A stretch of 64,000 nucleotides of DNA from Aquarana catesbeiana (Eukaryota; Chordata; Amphibia; Anura; Ranidae), in NCBI RefSeq assembly GCF_042186555.1, contig NC_133336.1, positions 188,079,117-188,143,116 of the forward strand, written 5' to 3'. Below the pieces are notes generated by a model. The model was given only the letters and a program-made list of their open reading frames with translations, had not been told where the DNA came from and ran no database searches. The number at the start of each line of letters is the position of its first letter. Position 1 is the first letter of the stretch. Positions 10,421-22,087 of this stretch are shown here, piece by piece. Both the position numbers and the translations under genes were made by a program.

Positions 10421-11279
10421 ACACACATGCTTGAGGGAACACATTGTGTGCTCACACTTGTTGATGTTGAATACAAAGTGCATCGCAATGTGTGTTTTCA
10501 TGCGTGCAAATGCAGTTCAAAATACCTTGCAATCTGAATGAGCAATCTCTTTTCAATCTTTTAGATTTGACAAAACTAGCTCGTAGAATCCCTAACTCAA
10601 CAATCCACCTGGTTTGTTTCTAGTCCGGTAGACTCTCTTATTACATAATTGTTGGTAGATCAAAAGATTGTTTAATCAGATTGAGAGGTGTATGACCAGC
10701 TTCACCCCTCTTGCTGTTTTGACATTCCTCTGCTTCAAACAGCCAAGCTTTTCATCATCCCAGCAAGACACATACCCATTGACTTCCTCCATACACCTGC
10801 ACCGTCCCACTGCAAGGCACAACTACCTGCACAGTTTACCTTATCTTGTCTGCAGGAGCAGCTTAAAAAAAAAAAAAACTCCTGACATAAAATAAACACC
10901 TTTGACAGAGATAAGGAAGAGTAAGACATGTTTGGAAAACCTGTGACCGGCATCTGACCCCTTCTTTTTTTTTTCCCCCTCGCCCTCCCACCATTGGAGG
11001 GGAACAGCTGGGGGTCAGTTGGGTCGAGCTGCTGTGGCTGTCTTCCTCGAAAATAATTTCTCCTGCCAGAAAGTATCAAAGTGCCGGGCACAGTGACCCT
11101 GCAAGGGCCAGCCACTGACTGAATGGTTGTAGTGTTTGCACTGGGGTGAGGGTCACCTGGGGTTAATAATAGTATTAACATGTGTGATACAAATGTTCAT
11201 TAAGTGCTTAAACAGCTGACCAAGAATGTTAAAAAAAAAATAGACTAAAAAAGCGAACGGCAAAATTGAAAACGTCTCG
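10421..11279. other. No feature recognised
   Basis: Mixed sequence. A 148-codon minus-strand frame (10735-11181) has no recognisable domain, biased K/R/S composition and no splice or promoter context; I treat it as chance. Confidence 0.5.
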
Positions 11280-11995
11280 AAAAGTTTTGTTTAATAATTA
11301 ATTGCAGGTTGGTTTAAAGGTTCAGTCCACCGAAAAGTGGTATTTCAGTTATACGTAGAGCCTTGCAGGCTGAGTCAGCCCTTGGCTTCTCGTAGGGTTT
11401 GGAGGCTCCAACAGTGAGATTTCACGGCCATAATTTTTCCCATCATTTTGGAAAACTTCTCAAAAAATGTTGTTTAATAATTATTTGCAGGTTGGTTTAA
11501 AGGTTCAGTCCACCAGAAAGTGGTATTTCAGTTATAGGTAGAGCCTTGCAGGCTGAGTCAGCCCTTGGCTTCTCGTAGGGTTTGGAGGCTCCAATAGTGA
11601 GATTTCACGACCATAATTTTTCCCATAATTTTGGAAAACTTCTCAAAAAATGTTGTTTAATAATTATTTGCAGGTTGGTTTATAGGTTCAGTCCACCAGA
11701 AAGTGGTATATCAGTTATACGTAGAGCCTTGCAGGCTGAGTCAGCACTTGGCTTCTCGTAGGGCTTGGAGGCTCCAACAGTGAGATTTCACGGCCATAAT
11801 TTTTCCCATAATTTTGGAAAACATATCGAAAAAATTTTGTTTAATAATTATTTGCAGGTTGATTAAAAGGTTCAGTCCACCGAAAAAGGGGTATTTAATT
11901 CATACGTAGAGCCTTGGGGACTGAATCAGTCCTTGGCTTCTCGTAGGGCTTGGAGGCTCCAACAGTGAGATTTCACAGACATCATTTTGAGTGTT
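11280..11995. repeat. Tandem array, four units of about 183 bp
   Basis: The phrase tttgcaggttggtttaaagg-like marks units at 11305, 11487, 11670 and 11854. Each unit includes ggttcagtccacc, gtagagccttgcaggctgag and tggaggctccaacagtgag. The last unit is most diverged. No shared open frame. Confidence 0.92.
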
Positions 11996-12894
11996 TTTGC
12001 CCCCCTTTTTGTGGCCCAACTCCTCCTAAGCATAAAATCAATTAAACTACAGCAAGAAGAGTGAGGACCCCCCTTCGTTCAACCGTAATGGCCACAGCAG
12101 ATATCAGATATACAGGTAGTATCTGCCAAACACTGAGATATTCGGGTGGACTGACCCTTTATGATAAGTATGCATGAGTGCCGTAAGATAGTTTGAGCTT
12201 GTTTTACAAAAATATCCAAATACAGTATCCTGGTGTCTTCCACTCTTATACCTAGCAACAATATGGAAGGCAGGTTACTGACAAGAATTCTGGTGGAAGT
12301 GGTGGGTGTGGACTGCTTTGAGGCATACACCTATGGTGTTCCCATTCTTCTTCATTAGGAACTTCCTGCAAAATGACCTAGGTTGAACTGTATATCAGGT
12401 CACAGTCATGGGGTTTGACCCTTGATAACACCTGGCAAGGTGACAAGCCACCGAAAGACAAATCAAAGTTTGTTAGGCATGAATGACAATGGTCAGGGCA
12501 GGTGGTGTCCAGGCAGAGCTGTGTGTTTTTAGTGTATTGCAACAATTGTCCATGTACTGTATCACCTGTGTATTGAAAAGATTTATGCTGGGTGCACAAC
12601 GATTGAAGTTCAGCAGGGATTGAATTTTGAACTGTGTGAAGCCCTGCCTTTTTGACAAAAGTCGATCAGTAGATCGTCATTTGTCAAACAGAACTGTTGG
12701 AAAACTTTAATTCGATCAGCCGCTGCAGCCAATCTGCTGCAGCTCTGATAAGGGTATTCTGACAGCGGAGGATTCTCCGTTGTCAGAATACATTAACACA
12801 ACAGTGAGGATTCCTCCTTCCACTTCACGTGGATGGGAGAATCCTTTTTTTTTATTTGTTCGTCTTAAATCGGAGCTCCACCCAAACGCTTTAC
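11996..12894. other. No gene; possible decayed MITE at 12585-12800
   Basis: The interval 12660-12800 has several short inverted repeats (tcgatcagtagatcg, gccgctgcagccaatctgctgcagc) like a decayed MITE. The rest is unassigned. Confidence 0.35.
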
Positions 12895-13470
12895 TGTGCA
12901 TTTTATGGCTTGTGTATGGAAAGGCTTGTCTGTATATTTTATTAATTGTATATTGCATTGATTTCCTTTGCATTTTATGAATAATATATTGCAATCATTA
13001 CCTATGTATTGTATTTGTATATTGTAATGATTGCTTATATATGTTATTATTTGTGAATTGTAATGGATGTCAGGGTATTATTATTAATTGTATATTACAA
13101 TGATTGCCTGTGCATTTTATTACCTGTATATTGCAATGGTTTTCAGTGTATTTTAATAATTCTATTTTGCAACGACTGATTGTGCAGTTTATTAATTGTA
13201 TATTGCAATGATTGCCTATGTATTTTATCACTTATATATTGCAATAATAAAAAAAACAATAAAACAAAAAAACTAAGAAAAGAGAGATCACACCAGTCTA
13301 GTGCAACACTTTCTGACAGCATTACAATGTAAAAAAAAAATATTTGCCCAGTGTACTTTATTAATTTTATATTGCAATGATTTCTCTGTATCTTATTAAT
13401 TATATTGCAATAATTAGCCGAGTATTTTATTAATTATATATTGCAATCATTGCTTGTGTATTTTATCACC
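12895..13470. repeat. AT-rich minisatellite, left part
   Basis: Diverged units of about 36-40 bp centred on tattgcaatgattgcctgtg followed by tattttattaattgta. Interrupted by A-rich sequence at 13250-13340. The array resumes at 15138, so Tc1 copy B lies inside it. Confidence 0.8.
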
Positions 13471-13719
13471 AAAAACGTAAATGTAATTTATTGAGATTTT
13501 ATGTAAAAGACCAACACAATGTGGCACATAATTGTAAAGTGGAAGGAAAATGATAAATGGTTTTCAAATTTAAAAAAAAATAAATATGTGAAAAGTGTGG
13601 CGTGCATTTGTATTCAGCCCCCTTTACTCTAATACCCCTAACTAAAATCTAGTGGAACCAAATGCCTTCAGAAGTCGCCTAATTAGTAAATAGTCCACCT
13701 GTGTGTAATCTAATCTCAG

Positions 13720-13727
13720 TATAAATA
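13720..13727 (+). promoter_or_regulatory. TATA-like box of Tc1 copy B
   Basis: TATAAATA lies 60 bases before the transposase ATG at 13787, a plausible core promoter for the element. The equivalent stretch in copy C also reads tatttatactg on the plus strand. Confidence 0.45.
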
Positions 13728-13786
13728 CAGCTGTTCTGTGAAGCCCTCAGAGGTTTGTTAGAGAACCTTAGTGAACAAACAGCATC

Positions 13787-14762
13787 ATGAAGGCCAAGGA
13801 ACACACCAGACAGGTCAGGGATAAAGTTGTGGAGAAGTTTAAAGTAGGGTTAGGTTATAAAAAAATGTCCCAAGCTTTAAACATCTCACGGAGCTCTGTT
13901 CAATCCGTCATCCGAAAATGGAAAGAGTATGGCACAACTGCAAACCTACCAAGATATGGCCGTCCACCTAAACTGACAGGCCAGGCAAGGGGAGCATTAA
14001 TCAGAGAAGCAGCCAAGAGACCCATGGTAACTCTGGAGGAGCTGCAGAGATCCACAGCTCAGGTGGGAGAATCTGTCCACAGGACAACTATTAGTTGTGC
14101 TCTCCACAAATCTGGCCTTTATGGAAGAGTGGCAAGAAGAAAGCCTTTGTTGAAAGAAAACCATAAGAAGTCCCATTTACAGTTTGCGAGAAGCCATGTG
14201 GGGGACACAGCAAACATGTGGAAGAAGGTGCTCTGGTCAGATGAGACCAAAATTGAACTTTTTGGCCTAAAAGCAAAACGCTATGTGTGGTGAAAAACTA
14301 ACACTGCAAATCACCCTGAACACACCATCCCTATCATGGTGGGGATGATTTTCTACAGCAGAGACAGGGAAGCTGGTCAGAGTTGATGGATGAAGCCAAA
14401 TACAGGGCAATCTTGGAAGAAAACCTGTCAGAGTCTGCAAAAGACTTGAGACTGGGGCGGAGGTTCAGGATAACGACCCTAAACATACAGCCAGAGCTGC
14501 AATGGAATGATTTAGATCAAAGCATATTCATGTATTAGAATGGCCCAGTCAAAGTCCAAACCTAAATCCAATTGAGAATCTGCGGCAAGACTTGAAAATT
14601 GCTGTTCACAGACGCTCTCTATCCAATCTGACAGAGCTTGAGATATTTTGCAAAGAAGAATGGGCAAAAATGTCACTCCCTAGATGTGCAAAGCTGGTAA
14701 AGACATCCCCAAAAATTCTTGCAGCTATAATTGCAGTGAAAGGAGGTTCTACAAACTATTGA
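13787..14762 (+). pseudogene. Tc1-like transposase pseudogene, copy B
   Basis: Best preserved N-terminus of the family: ATG at 13787, then a DNA-binding region with ALNISRSSVQSVIRKWKEYG, a GRPPKLT hook-like motif and the first catalytic Asp in WSDETKIELFGL. The frame stops at 14291-14293, where an Arg codon of YVWRKTN has become TGA. Downstream, deletions remove HGGGSIMLWGCF and part of the FQQDNDPKHT block, while LEWPSQSPNLNPIENL is readable, so the Glu region persists. The natural stop is TGA at 14760-14762 after GSTNY. Expected full length is about 340 residues. Inactive. Confidence 0.9.
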
Positions 14763-14887
14763 CTCAGGGGGGCGCCATACAAATGTACCCCACACTTTTC
14801 AGATATTTATTTGTAAACAAAATTTGAAAACCATTTATCATTTTTCTTCCACTTCACAATTATGTGCCACTTTGTGTTGGTCTATCA

Positions 14888-15035
14888 CAGGGATCCTCAA
14901 ACTACGGCCCTCCAGCTGTTGCGGAACTACACATCCCATGAGGCATTGTAAAACTCTGTCATTCACAGACATGACTAGGCATGATGGGAATTGTAGTTCC
15001 TGAACAACTGGAGGGCCGTAGTTTGAAGACCCTTG
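14888..15035. mobile_element. hAT MITE nested in Tc1 copy B
   Basis: 148 bp, ends CAGGGATCCTCAAACTACGG and CCGTAGTTTGAAGACCCTTG. Flanked by exact 8-bp duplications GTCTATCA (14880-14887 and 15036-15043). The arms contain CCCTCCAGCTGTTGCGGAAC and its diverged complement. It sits at the same Tc1 subterminal target used in copy A. Confidence 0.92.
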
Positions 15036-15137
15036 GTCTATCACATAAAATCCCAATAAAATACATTTACATTTTTAGTTGTAACATGACAAAATGTGGA
15101 AAATTTGAAGGGGTGTGAATACTTTTTCAAGGCACTG

Positions 15138-15262
15138 TATATTATCACCTGTATATTGCAATCATTGCTTCTGTATTTTATTACCTGGATATTGCAATGA
15201 TTACAGTACTCCTTTATCATCTGTATATTGCAATGATTACTGGTGTATTTTATAACACTGTT
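15138..15262. repeat. AT-rich minisatellite, right part
   Basis: Resumes tattgcaatcattgcttctg units immediately after Tc1 copy B. Same unit as 12895-13470. Confidence 0.8.
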
Positions 15263-16079
15263 GATTTTCCACTCTCCCACACCCACACACAATCTTGGGT
15301 TTCGAGAGTTCCCAGGTATGGTCAATGTTGTACATTCAGAATGACATCTTATATCTAAAGGCGGCCTTAGAAGGTCAGAGTAAAGTAGGACAAGTGGCTC
15401 TTATGCACAGAACGGTGTCAGATACTGAACAGAGATAAAATACCAAGAGAGAGAAGAGCATGGTGTCCCAACTCGCCTCTGCATTGTGATCACAGGAGGG
15501 CTAAATTTCACTCCCTGCTCAGTTTCACTTACATGGTCTTTCCAGGAACGCTCAATAACGAGATCACACCTTGAACTGACAGGACCTTGATGGAAGGACA
15601 GCTCTTCTTCTCATATGCTGAGTGACCTGTTCCCCCTACACCCAGGTGACACTCCAAAATGCTCCATTAAAAGGAACCCTTGATGACACACATAAGTGGC
15701 CTCACACCTTGGAGAGGAAAGATGGAACCCTACAGTTGATTGGCACAAAATGTCTATAGGCTAGAGACTTTGAAGAAAATGACATCATGGTCAATAAACC
15801 ACAAGGGAATATCTAAATTAACTTGACCAGAACAAAAGTATGTAATGCACACCATAGCTTACAGAGTGCAACATAACACATAGCATATACAGTGCAGCTA
15901 TGAGTATGTAACCTACAACATAACTTATAGAAGGCAGGGGTCAGGAGTATAACATACACCACAACATAAGGTCAGGAGTCTGTAACATAGTGACACTTGT
16001 TAGTCAGAGATAGGAAAAAATGTTCTGGTGTCAGAAGTTGGTGGGAAGAAAAAATTGCCTAGACGTTGGTTGTAAGTGT
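15263..16079. other. No feature recognised
   Basis: Mixed sequence. A short run of ataacacatag/cataacttatag phrases at 15840-15990 suggests a weak local repeat. No coding evidence. Confidence 0.5.
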
Positions 16080-16640
16080 AAGGAAAAATGTCTGTGGTCA
16101 GTGGCTGGAAGAATACCTTATTGTCAATGTCATTGGGAGGAAGAACTCCTCTCAGCATCTGCATCAGTGGGTGAAACAATCCCTTCTCCCTGCATTGGGA
16201 TCAGTGGAAGGAAGAATCTCCCCTCAAGTCACTGGGAGTCAGTAATATGAAAAACCCTCCAAGACTTTGGGGTCAGTGGGACAAAAGAATTTCCCCAAGG
16301 CTTTGGGGTCAGTGGGATGAATAATCCCCCCAAGGCTTTGGGGTCAGTGGGAGGAAAAATCCCCCCCAAACCTTTGGGGTCATTGGGAGAAGACTCCCCC
16401 CTAGGCTTTGAGGTCAGTGGGATGCAGAATCCTCCCAATGCTTTGGGATCAGTGTGAGAAGAATCCCTCAAAAGCTTTGGGGTCCCTGGGAGGAAGAATC
16501 CCCCCCAAGGCTTTGGGGTCAGTAGGATAAATATCCCACAAAGACTTTTGGGTCAGTGGGAGTAAGAGTCCCACCAAGACTTTGAGGTCAATGGAATGAA
16601 GAATCCCTCCAAAAGCTTGGAGGGATGGCTGGAGGAACAT
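16080..16640. repeat. Minisatellite, unit about 35 bp
   Basis: Units read ggctttggggtcagtgggag followed by gaagaatccccccaa. About 13-15 diverged copies. The unit resembles the interior of the hAT MITE at 22088 (ggtgtcagtgggaggaat), so it may have expanded from such an element whose ends are lost. Confidence 0.88.
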
Positions 16641-18057
16641 TTCCTGCCTTTACAGGCTTTGGTGGTAAGTGGATTACTCCCCTTGCCTCTTCAAGATTTA
16701 TAGTCAGTTAAAGTTTTTCTATAGCCAAAACGTTTTTATCCATTTTTGGATAGTGGGGAGAAAGATTAGGACACCGGTCAGGTTTTACTGCCATCGGGGT
16801 TGAGATTTCCCATTACTCACTGTACCACTGGTGTACCAACATCAGGCTCTGGGGCACGGCCCCAGGATTTTTTTAAGTTTTAGGAAAGTCATTTACATAC
16901 ACTTTACAGTGAATATATTGATATACAGATGAGAACTTCAGGAAGTCACCCAGAAGCAAGTTATATATATACAAAAGTAAATAAATAAATAAATGTGTGT
17001 AGAAGGGAAAGTGCAGGTAGAGGTGCTCAAGGGGGGAAGTAGCTACCCAACTTGAGTTGGGCATAATGCCTTTCAAATTTCGCAGGGCGAACTATAGTGG
17101 TCAAGACGAGTTATCCACTGTGCTCCATCAATTTTTTCCTTATGACGGGTGTCTGGCCTCCACCATAGCCATTTGGCTACATTGAACCACTGTCATTAGA
17201 TTACTAACAACTCCAACATTGCTTCCTTGCTGATGAACGAGATTCTGCAATGTTTTGGTCAGTGATGATGTTGGGCTTTATGCCCTTAATATTTCCCTAG
17301 ATGTAGTCTCAATATCAAAAGGAAGTGAAAAACGAACACACCAATGACTGTGTGGACAGCTTCTTGGCCATTGCAAAGGTTGGTATTCACAGTGGATAAT
17401 CTTTGTACCTGTCTTTGTACTGGTACCTTCAGGCTTGAAAAGAAAAACTATTTTTTTTTGTAATTATGGGCCGGTATTTTTAACTTTAGAAGAGTTTATG
17501 TTTAGAGCACTCCAGGGCACAGAATCACTGTGAGGTTCCTTTAACAAGCGTAGAGTATTATTACCACTATGATTAAGGTATGATTAAAATGTTTTACCTA
17601 CGAAGCTCTCTGTGGCCTTGGGGCCACGTTACACGATGAATGCTGATGGCGGTCGAAGAATTGTGTATCGAATACAGTTTCTTATCTCTTTCCATCAGCG
17701 GAGGGACAGGAGTGCCATTCCTAAGTGGGCTATTAAACAGAAAATGTGTGCAGCACTGTGGCCCCAATGCTTGACCTGTTTAACTTGATTTTTATTACTC
17801 TGAAGTCAAATCAGCCATAATTGGCTGACTCACACAGCCAGGGCTCTCTGTGAAGAAAGTCAGACACTAAGCAAGACTTTGTTACATTACACCATGTCAC
17901 TAAAATGGGAACTCCTTCAAGTTTAGACAGTTAAGGGGAATGTATGGTCTGGTAAATTTTTGTGAAAGACATCGGTTTAATGCAAGTATTCCTATTCGTG
18001 GTGGGTTAATGGTTTAAAATACCTTTCTGATGAGCATAATTTGTAATGCTATATATG
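16641..18057. other. Mostly unassigned; dispersed repeat at 17085-17230
   Basis: 17085-17230 (gctccatcaattttttcctt, gacgggtgtctggcctccac, ccatagccatttggctacat) recurs at 19446-19570. The interval 17600-17900 looks low-copy and free of the repeats seen elsewhere in the window. No open frame of note. Confidence 0.45.
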
Positions 18058-18330
18058 GCCAAACATTTGTAGACACCTGGTCAACACACCTATGTGAGCT
18101 TGTTGGACATCTCATTCCAAATTCATGGGCATTAATCTAATTCATCCCAATGATGTGTAGTAAGATTGAGGTCAGGGCTCTGGGCAGGCTATTCAAGTTC
18201 CTCCACACCCAACTGGTCAAACTATATTTTTATGGAGCTTTGTGTACAAGAGCACAGTCCCATTGGAACAGAAAAGGACCTTCCTCAAACTGTTACCACA
18301 AGGTTGGAACCACACAATTGTCCAAAATGG
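18058..18330 (-). pseudogene. Tc1-like transposase fragment (another lineage)
   Basis: Minus-strand translation around 18150-18250 reads VPMGLCSCTQSSIKI, stop, FDQLGVEELE, stop, PAQSPDLNL. This is the stretch between the second catalytic Asp and the Glu of a Tc1/mariner transposase, with both expected Trp codons turned into TAG. The second Asp motif itself is altered. Neighbouring sequence (atatggccaaacatttgtag) recalls the untranslated part of the same family. It is an old, non-functional fragment. Confidence 0.75.
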
Positions 18331-18440
18331 ACACCCTAAGGTTGGCCATAGACACTAGCAGGTGGTTTTACAGGCAGCCATGATATCAGGACCCTCAGTC
18401 AAGTTTTGCCACTCTGACATTCTTAAACATAAATGGCCAT
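18318..18440. repeat. Left copy of a repeat flanking the assembly gap
   Basis: ggacaccctaaggttggcca, tagcaggtggtt and gaccctcagtcaagttttgc recur in the same order at 19035-19150 on the other side of the N gap. Confidence 0.8.
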
Positions 18441-18500
18441 GTCAGGCACCTGGTATTATTTAGTTTATGGAGCAAGGCAGTGGAGGTGCAGGCACTTTGC

Positions 18501-19000
18501 NNNNNNNNNNNNNNNNNNNNNNNNNNNNNNNNNNNNNNNNNNNNNNNNNNNNNNNNNNNNNNNNNNNNNNNNNNNNNNNNNNNNNNNNNNNNNNNNNNNN
18601 NNNNNNNNNNNNNNNNNNNNNNNNNNNNNNNNNNNNNNNNNNNNNNNNNNNNNNNNNNNNNNNNNNNNNNNNNNNNNNNNNNNNNNNNNNNNNNNNNNNN
18701 NNNNNNNNNNNNNNNNNNNNNNNNNNNNNNNNNNNNNNNNNNNNNNNNNNNNNNNNNNNNNNNNNNNNNNNNNNNNNNNNNNNNNNNNNNNNNNNNNNNN
18801 NNNNNNNNNNNNNNNNNNNNNNNNNNNNNNNNNNNNNNNNNNNNNNNNNNNNNNNNNNNNNNNNNNNNNNNNNNNNNNNNNNNNNNNNNNNNNNNNNNNN
18901 NNNNNNNNNNNNNNNNNNNNNNNNNNNNNNNNNNNNNNNNNNNNNNNNNNNNNNNNNNNNNNNNNNNNNNNNNNNNNNNNNNNNNNNNNNNNNNNNNNNN
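18501..19000. other. Assembly gap (500 N)
   Basis: Exactly 500 undetermined bases. The round number suggests a placeholder, so the true length is unknown. Frames that span it are meaningless. Confidence 0.99.
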
Positions 19001-19034
19001 GCCTCTACCCGCATGTCCAAACATAGTCCTATGT

Positions 19035-19150
19035 CTGTGGACACCCTAATGCTGGCCATATGCATTAGTAGGTGGTTGGGCATGCAGTCATGATATGAAG
19101 ACCCTCAGTTAAGTTTTGTCACCCAGGCTTTGCTTAACATGAATATCGGG
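19035..19150. repeat. Right copy of a repeat flanking the assembly gap
   Basis: ggacaccctaatgctggcca, ttagtaggtggttggg and gaccctcagttaagttttgt match 18318-18440 in the same orientation, diverged. Confidence 0.8.
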
Positions 19151-19445
19151 CACCTGTGCTTTGTTAGTCTATGTCGCAGAGCAAAAGAAGCGAGCAGGCT
19201 AATCTGAGGTCTGGTTACTTGTCAAAATCAATGGCTATTGGATGAGGTTTCTTAACCTAAATTTTTTTTTAAATTTGCACTAACAGCCTATTTTTCTGGA
19301 CAAACTTTTGAAAGATCCATTTTCTTCTCCACGACAAATTGGTACACATAGGGCACCATAAACTTTGCCAACCTAGAAGATTTATGCCATTGAACAGAGG
19401 AGGAAGACCCTGTTGGGTCATATACAGTATCTCAGGGTGAACCAC

Positions 19446-19570
19446 AGTAGTCAGTTATCTACCGTGCTCCATCAATTTTTCCTACTGACGGGTGTCTGGC
19501 CTCTACCATAGCCATTTGGCTACACTGAACCATTGTCATTAGATCACTAATGACTCCAAAATGCCTTCCT
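19446..19570. repeat. Second copy of the 17085 repeat
   Basis: gctccatcaatttttcctac, gacgggtgtctggcctctac, ccatagccatttggctacac. Same orientation as 17085-17230. Confidence 0.75.
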
Positions 19571-19642
19571 CGCTGAGCAGGTAGGCACTGTCTTAGCCAT
19601 CTAAGATTGCTAGTGCACTATGACTAACACTACTACCCTGAT

Positions 19643-19950
19643 AGTTATTTATTTATTTATTACAGGTATAACGCTGTTAATTTACGCTGCGCTTTACACA
19701 TATATTGTACACTCACATCAGTCCCTGTCCTCAAGGAGCTTACAATCTAAGGCCCCTAACTCACATTCATACACATACTAGGGCCAATTTAGAAAGGATC
19801 CAATTAACCTATCAGCATGTCTTTGGAGTGTGGGAGGAAACTGGAGTACCTGGAGGAAACCCACGCAGGTACAGGGAGAACATGCAAACTCCAGACAGGT
19901 AGTGCCGTGGTTGGGATTCAAACCAATGACCCTAGTGCTGCTTGTGCAAC
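19643..19950 (+). mobile_element. SINE/LINE-tail-like repeat (GGAGGAAACC type), copy 2
   Basis: More complete than the copy at 10200: (TTTA)n start, ttacgctgcgctttacacat, caaggagcttacaatctaag, ctagggccaatttagaaagg, agcatgtctttggagtgtgg, ggaggaaacccacgcaggta, aacatgcaaactccagacag, ggttgggattcaaacc. A common vertebrate repeat. Confidence 0.7.
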
Positions 19951-20056
19951 GACCCTGATACTTGAGTAAGGAGAGAGGAGTGTCCGGTGTAAATTATAGG
20001 AAGAAAATTATGTGCAGATTGAGCCATTGTGTTTCAGGGGAATGTGGGACACAGAG

Positions 20057-20806
20057 GCTTGTGGGTACACCTGCGGAGCCTACCCATCTCTGTTCCAACA
20101 GCCCTAAAGAAGGGGAAGGCAAGTCCCCCGAAACTCGTTGGCTCAATCTGTACATGTTTTACTTCCAATAAACGATTACATTCTTCAAGAGTTTCCATAT
20201 TCTGGACATCAGGCCCTCCTCTTTCCCTACTCAAGTATCTTTTCAGCTGTGAAAGTGACAGCTCTGTTGCACCAGTAAGGCAGCAGCCTACATCTCCAAA
20301 GAGAGATCAACACCATTATTTACCAGCTTAACCACCTAATATCTATCAAGAGCCATCCTACTGGTCCAAGTGCAGTCTTTAGCTTAAACAACCACCCTGA
20401 AGAATCTGTAATTGAATCATTGGATTTGATAAGTGGGACCTGCGGAGCCTTCCTATCTCCGTTAGAACAGCCCTGAAGAAGGGGCAGGCAATTCCCCCAA
20501 AACACGTTGGCTCGATCTGTACATGTTTTTCTTCCAATAAACGATTATATTCTTCAAGAGTTTCCATATTCTGGACAACGGGGCGCTCCTCTCTCCCTAT
20601 TCAAGTATCTTTTCAGCTGAAGTGACAGCTCTGTTGCACCAGTAAGCTAGCAGCCCATATCTCCAAAGATAGATCAACACCCTTATTCACCCGCTGAACC
20701 ACCTAATATCTATCAAGAGTCAGTGTACTGGTCCAAAAACAGTCTCTAGCTCAAACAACCACCCTGAAGAATCGGTAATAGAATCTTTTGATTTGATAAG
20801 TGGGAT
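20057..20806. repeat. Tandem duplication, two units of about 365 bp
   Basis: ctgcggagcctacccatctc (20070) and ctgcggagccttcctatctc (20439) begin equivalent blocks. Each contains gaagggg(a/c)aggcaa, ttccaataaacgatta, caagagtttccatattctgg, caagtatcttttcagctg and cacctaatatctatcaagag. Diverged by many substitutions. The gaagaagg...gttggctc module is a common frog repeat feature. Confidence 0.88.
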
Positions 20807-22087
20807 TTTTCAAGGTAACAATGTTGGTCATAGTGATACCAAATGGGGGTCATAGTGATACCAAATGGGGATGTTTCTACCTGCATTGGATTGATTTGAG
20901 TCCATGTATTTCTCTCTCGTGAAGAAGCAGTATAGCACTCAGCAGCAATTCTGTTGGAATGTACTTTTTTTTATGGAATGTAGATCAGGGGGAGGCAGCG
21001 GGACCCAGCATGTCATAGAGAGGGCATCAAAGGTTACGACCTTTAGCAGCAGGAGGGGGTAGGAGACACAAGACATCTCCTTGTTTCACTTTTCAGGAGA
21101 TCCAGCACAATTCTCCAGGCAACTGCTGTCATGTGCTGGATGGAGGCTGCAGGCTAGGGAGGGCTGGGGAAGCTAAATAGAGGTTTCACAGGGTCACATA
21201 AAGACAGTAGTTAGGAGACAAGAACAGGACGGCTCCATAAACCGCACCATAACTTTCCAGGAGAGGCTGGAGAACACACATTAATGTGGGGACATTACAA
21301 AGCCAAGGACACAAAGGTCTGCAGGGGTCAGCTAATAATACAGCCGAGCAGCGGTTAAAGGACCAGTCCACCTAAATAAAAGTTGGTTTTATTAGAAAGA
21401 ACCATTAACTGAACACTAAACCTAAAATGAAGAGGTTTCCATTAAGAAGCTACTAATTCTCAAGTACGTGTTTAAAAGTATGCACACCTGGGCAAAAGTT
21501 GAGCTATTTCACTGCTGAGGAGTGAGGACCTTCACCATCTTAAATTGTACTGATGGCCATTGTCACCGGGGCAGAGAGTAATGGGAAATCCAACATTTGA
21601 CAGTTGAGGAATACAGAGGAAATCTTCCAATGGATACCACAGTTTCGATGACAACTGTCAAAGAGGGGAATTTCCCTTGGAGAAATTTCTTCTCACTGAA
21701 GACCATACTAGAGTGTTGCACCATGTTGACCATCACAAATCCCCAACAATAAACAAAACTTGGACAAGTTTATTAATTCTGTAGAACCCCCAATCCCCTT
21801 CCTTAGTCACCTTGGTTGGCCTATGCTGAACACCCCCCGACTCCTCTGATAAAACTTGGGAAAGCTTGGTAATTCTGTGTAACCCCCAGCTCCCTACCTT
21901 AGTCACCTTGGTTGGCCCATATTGACCCCCCCTTCCCCCCCAGGTGCTTACTTAGCTCCTCTGGTAGAGGAGTGCCCTTGCCTGTGCACTAACATTCTAT
22001 ATACTTGAGCTTCTCACAATATGCGTTAGAAGCTGCAGCAAGTCAGATAGAGCCCACCTTATTTCCTGGCTGGAGGATGTCCAGCAT
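20807..22087. other. No gene; scattered repeat-like sequence
   Basis: A local doublet ggtcatagtgataccaaatg (20826, 20848). The 21490-21720 part (ggaaatcttccaatggatac, gggaatttcccttgg) resembles 44575-44645 and probably belongs to a frog repeat. No coding evidence. Confidence 0.45.

Larger units (their letters stand above)
13469..15137 (+). mobile_element. Tc1-like element, copy B
   Basis: Same family as 2476-4687, opposite orientation. The right terminus ends ...TTTTTCAAGGCACTG at 15137 followed by TA. The left terminus is missing about 50 bases: the element starts abruptly at ccaaaaacgtaaatg. It carries a transposase pseudogene and a nested hAT MITE (14888-15035). Confidence 0.9.

Noticed and set aside
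10735..11181. 148-codon minus-strand frame as a possible host exon
   Set aside because: No recognisable domain, poly-K/poly-F stretches from A/T runs, no flanking splice signals that stand out.
18395..19093. Five frames of about 190-209 codons
   Set aside because: They span 500 undetermined bases.
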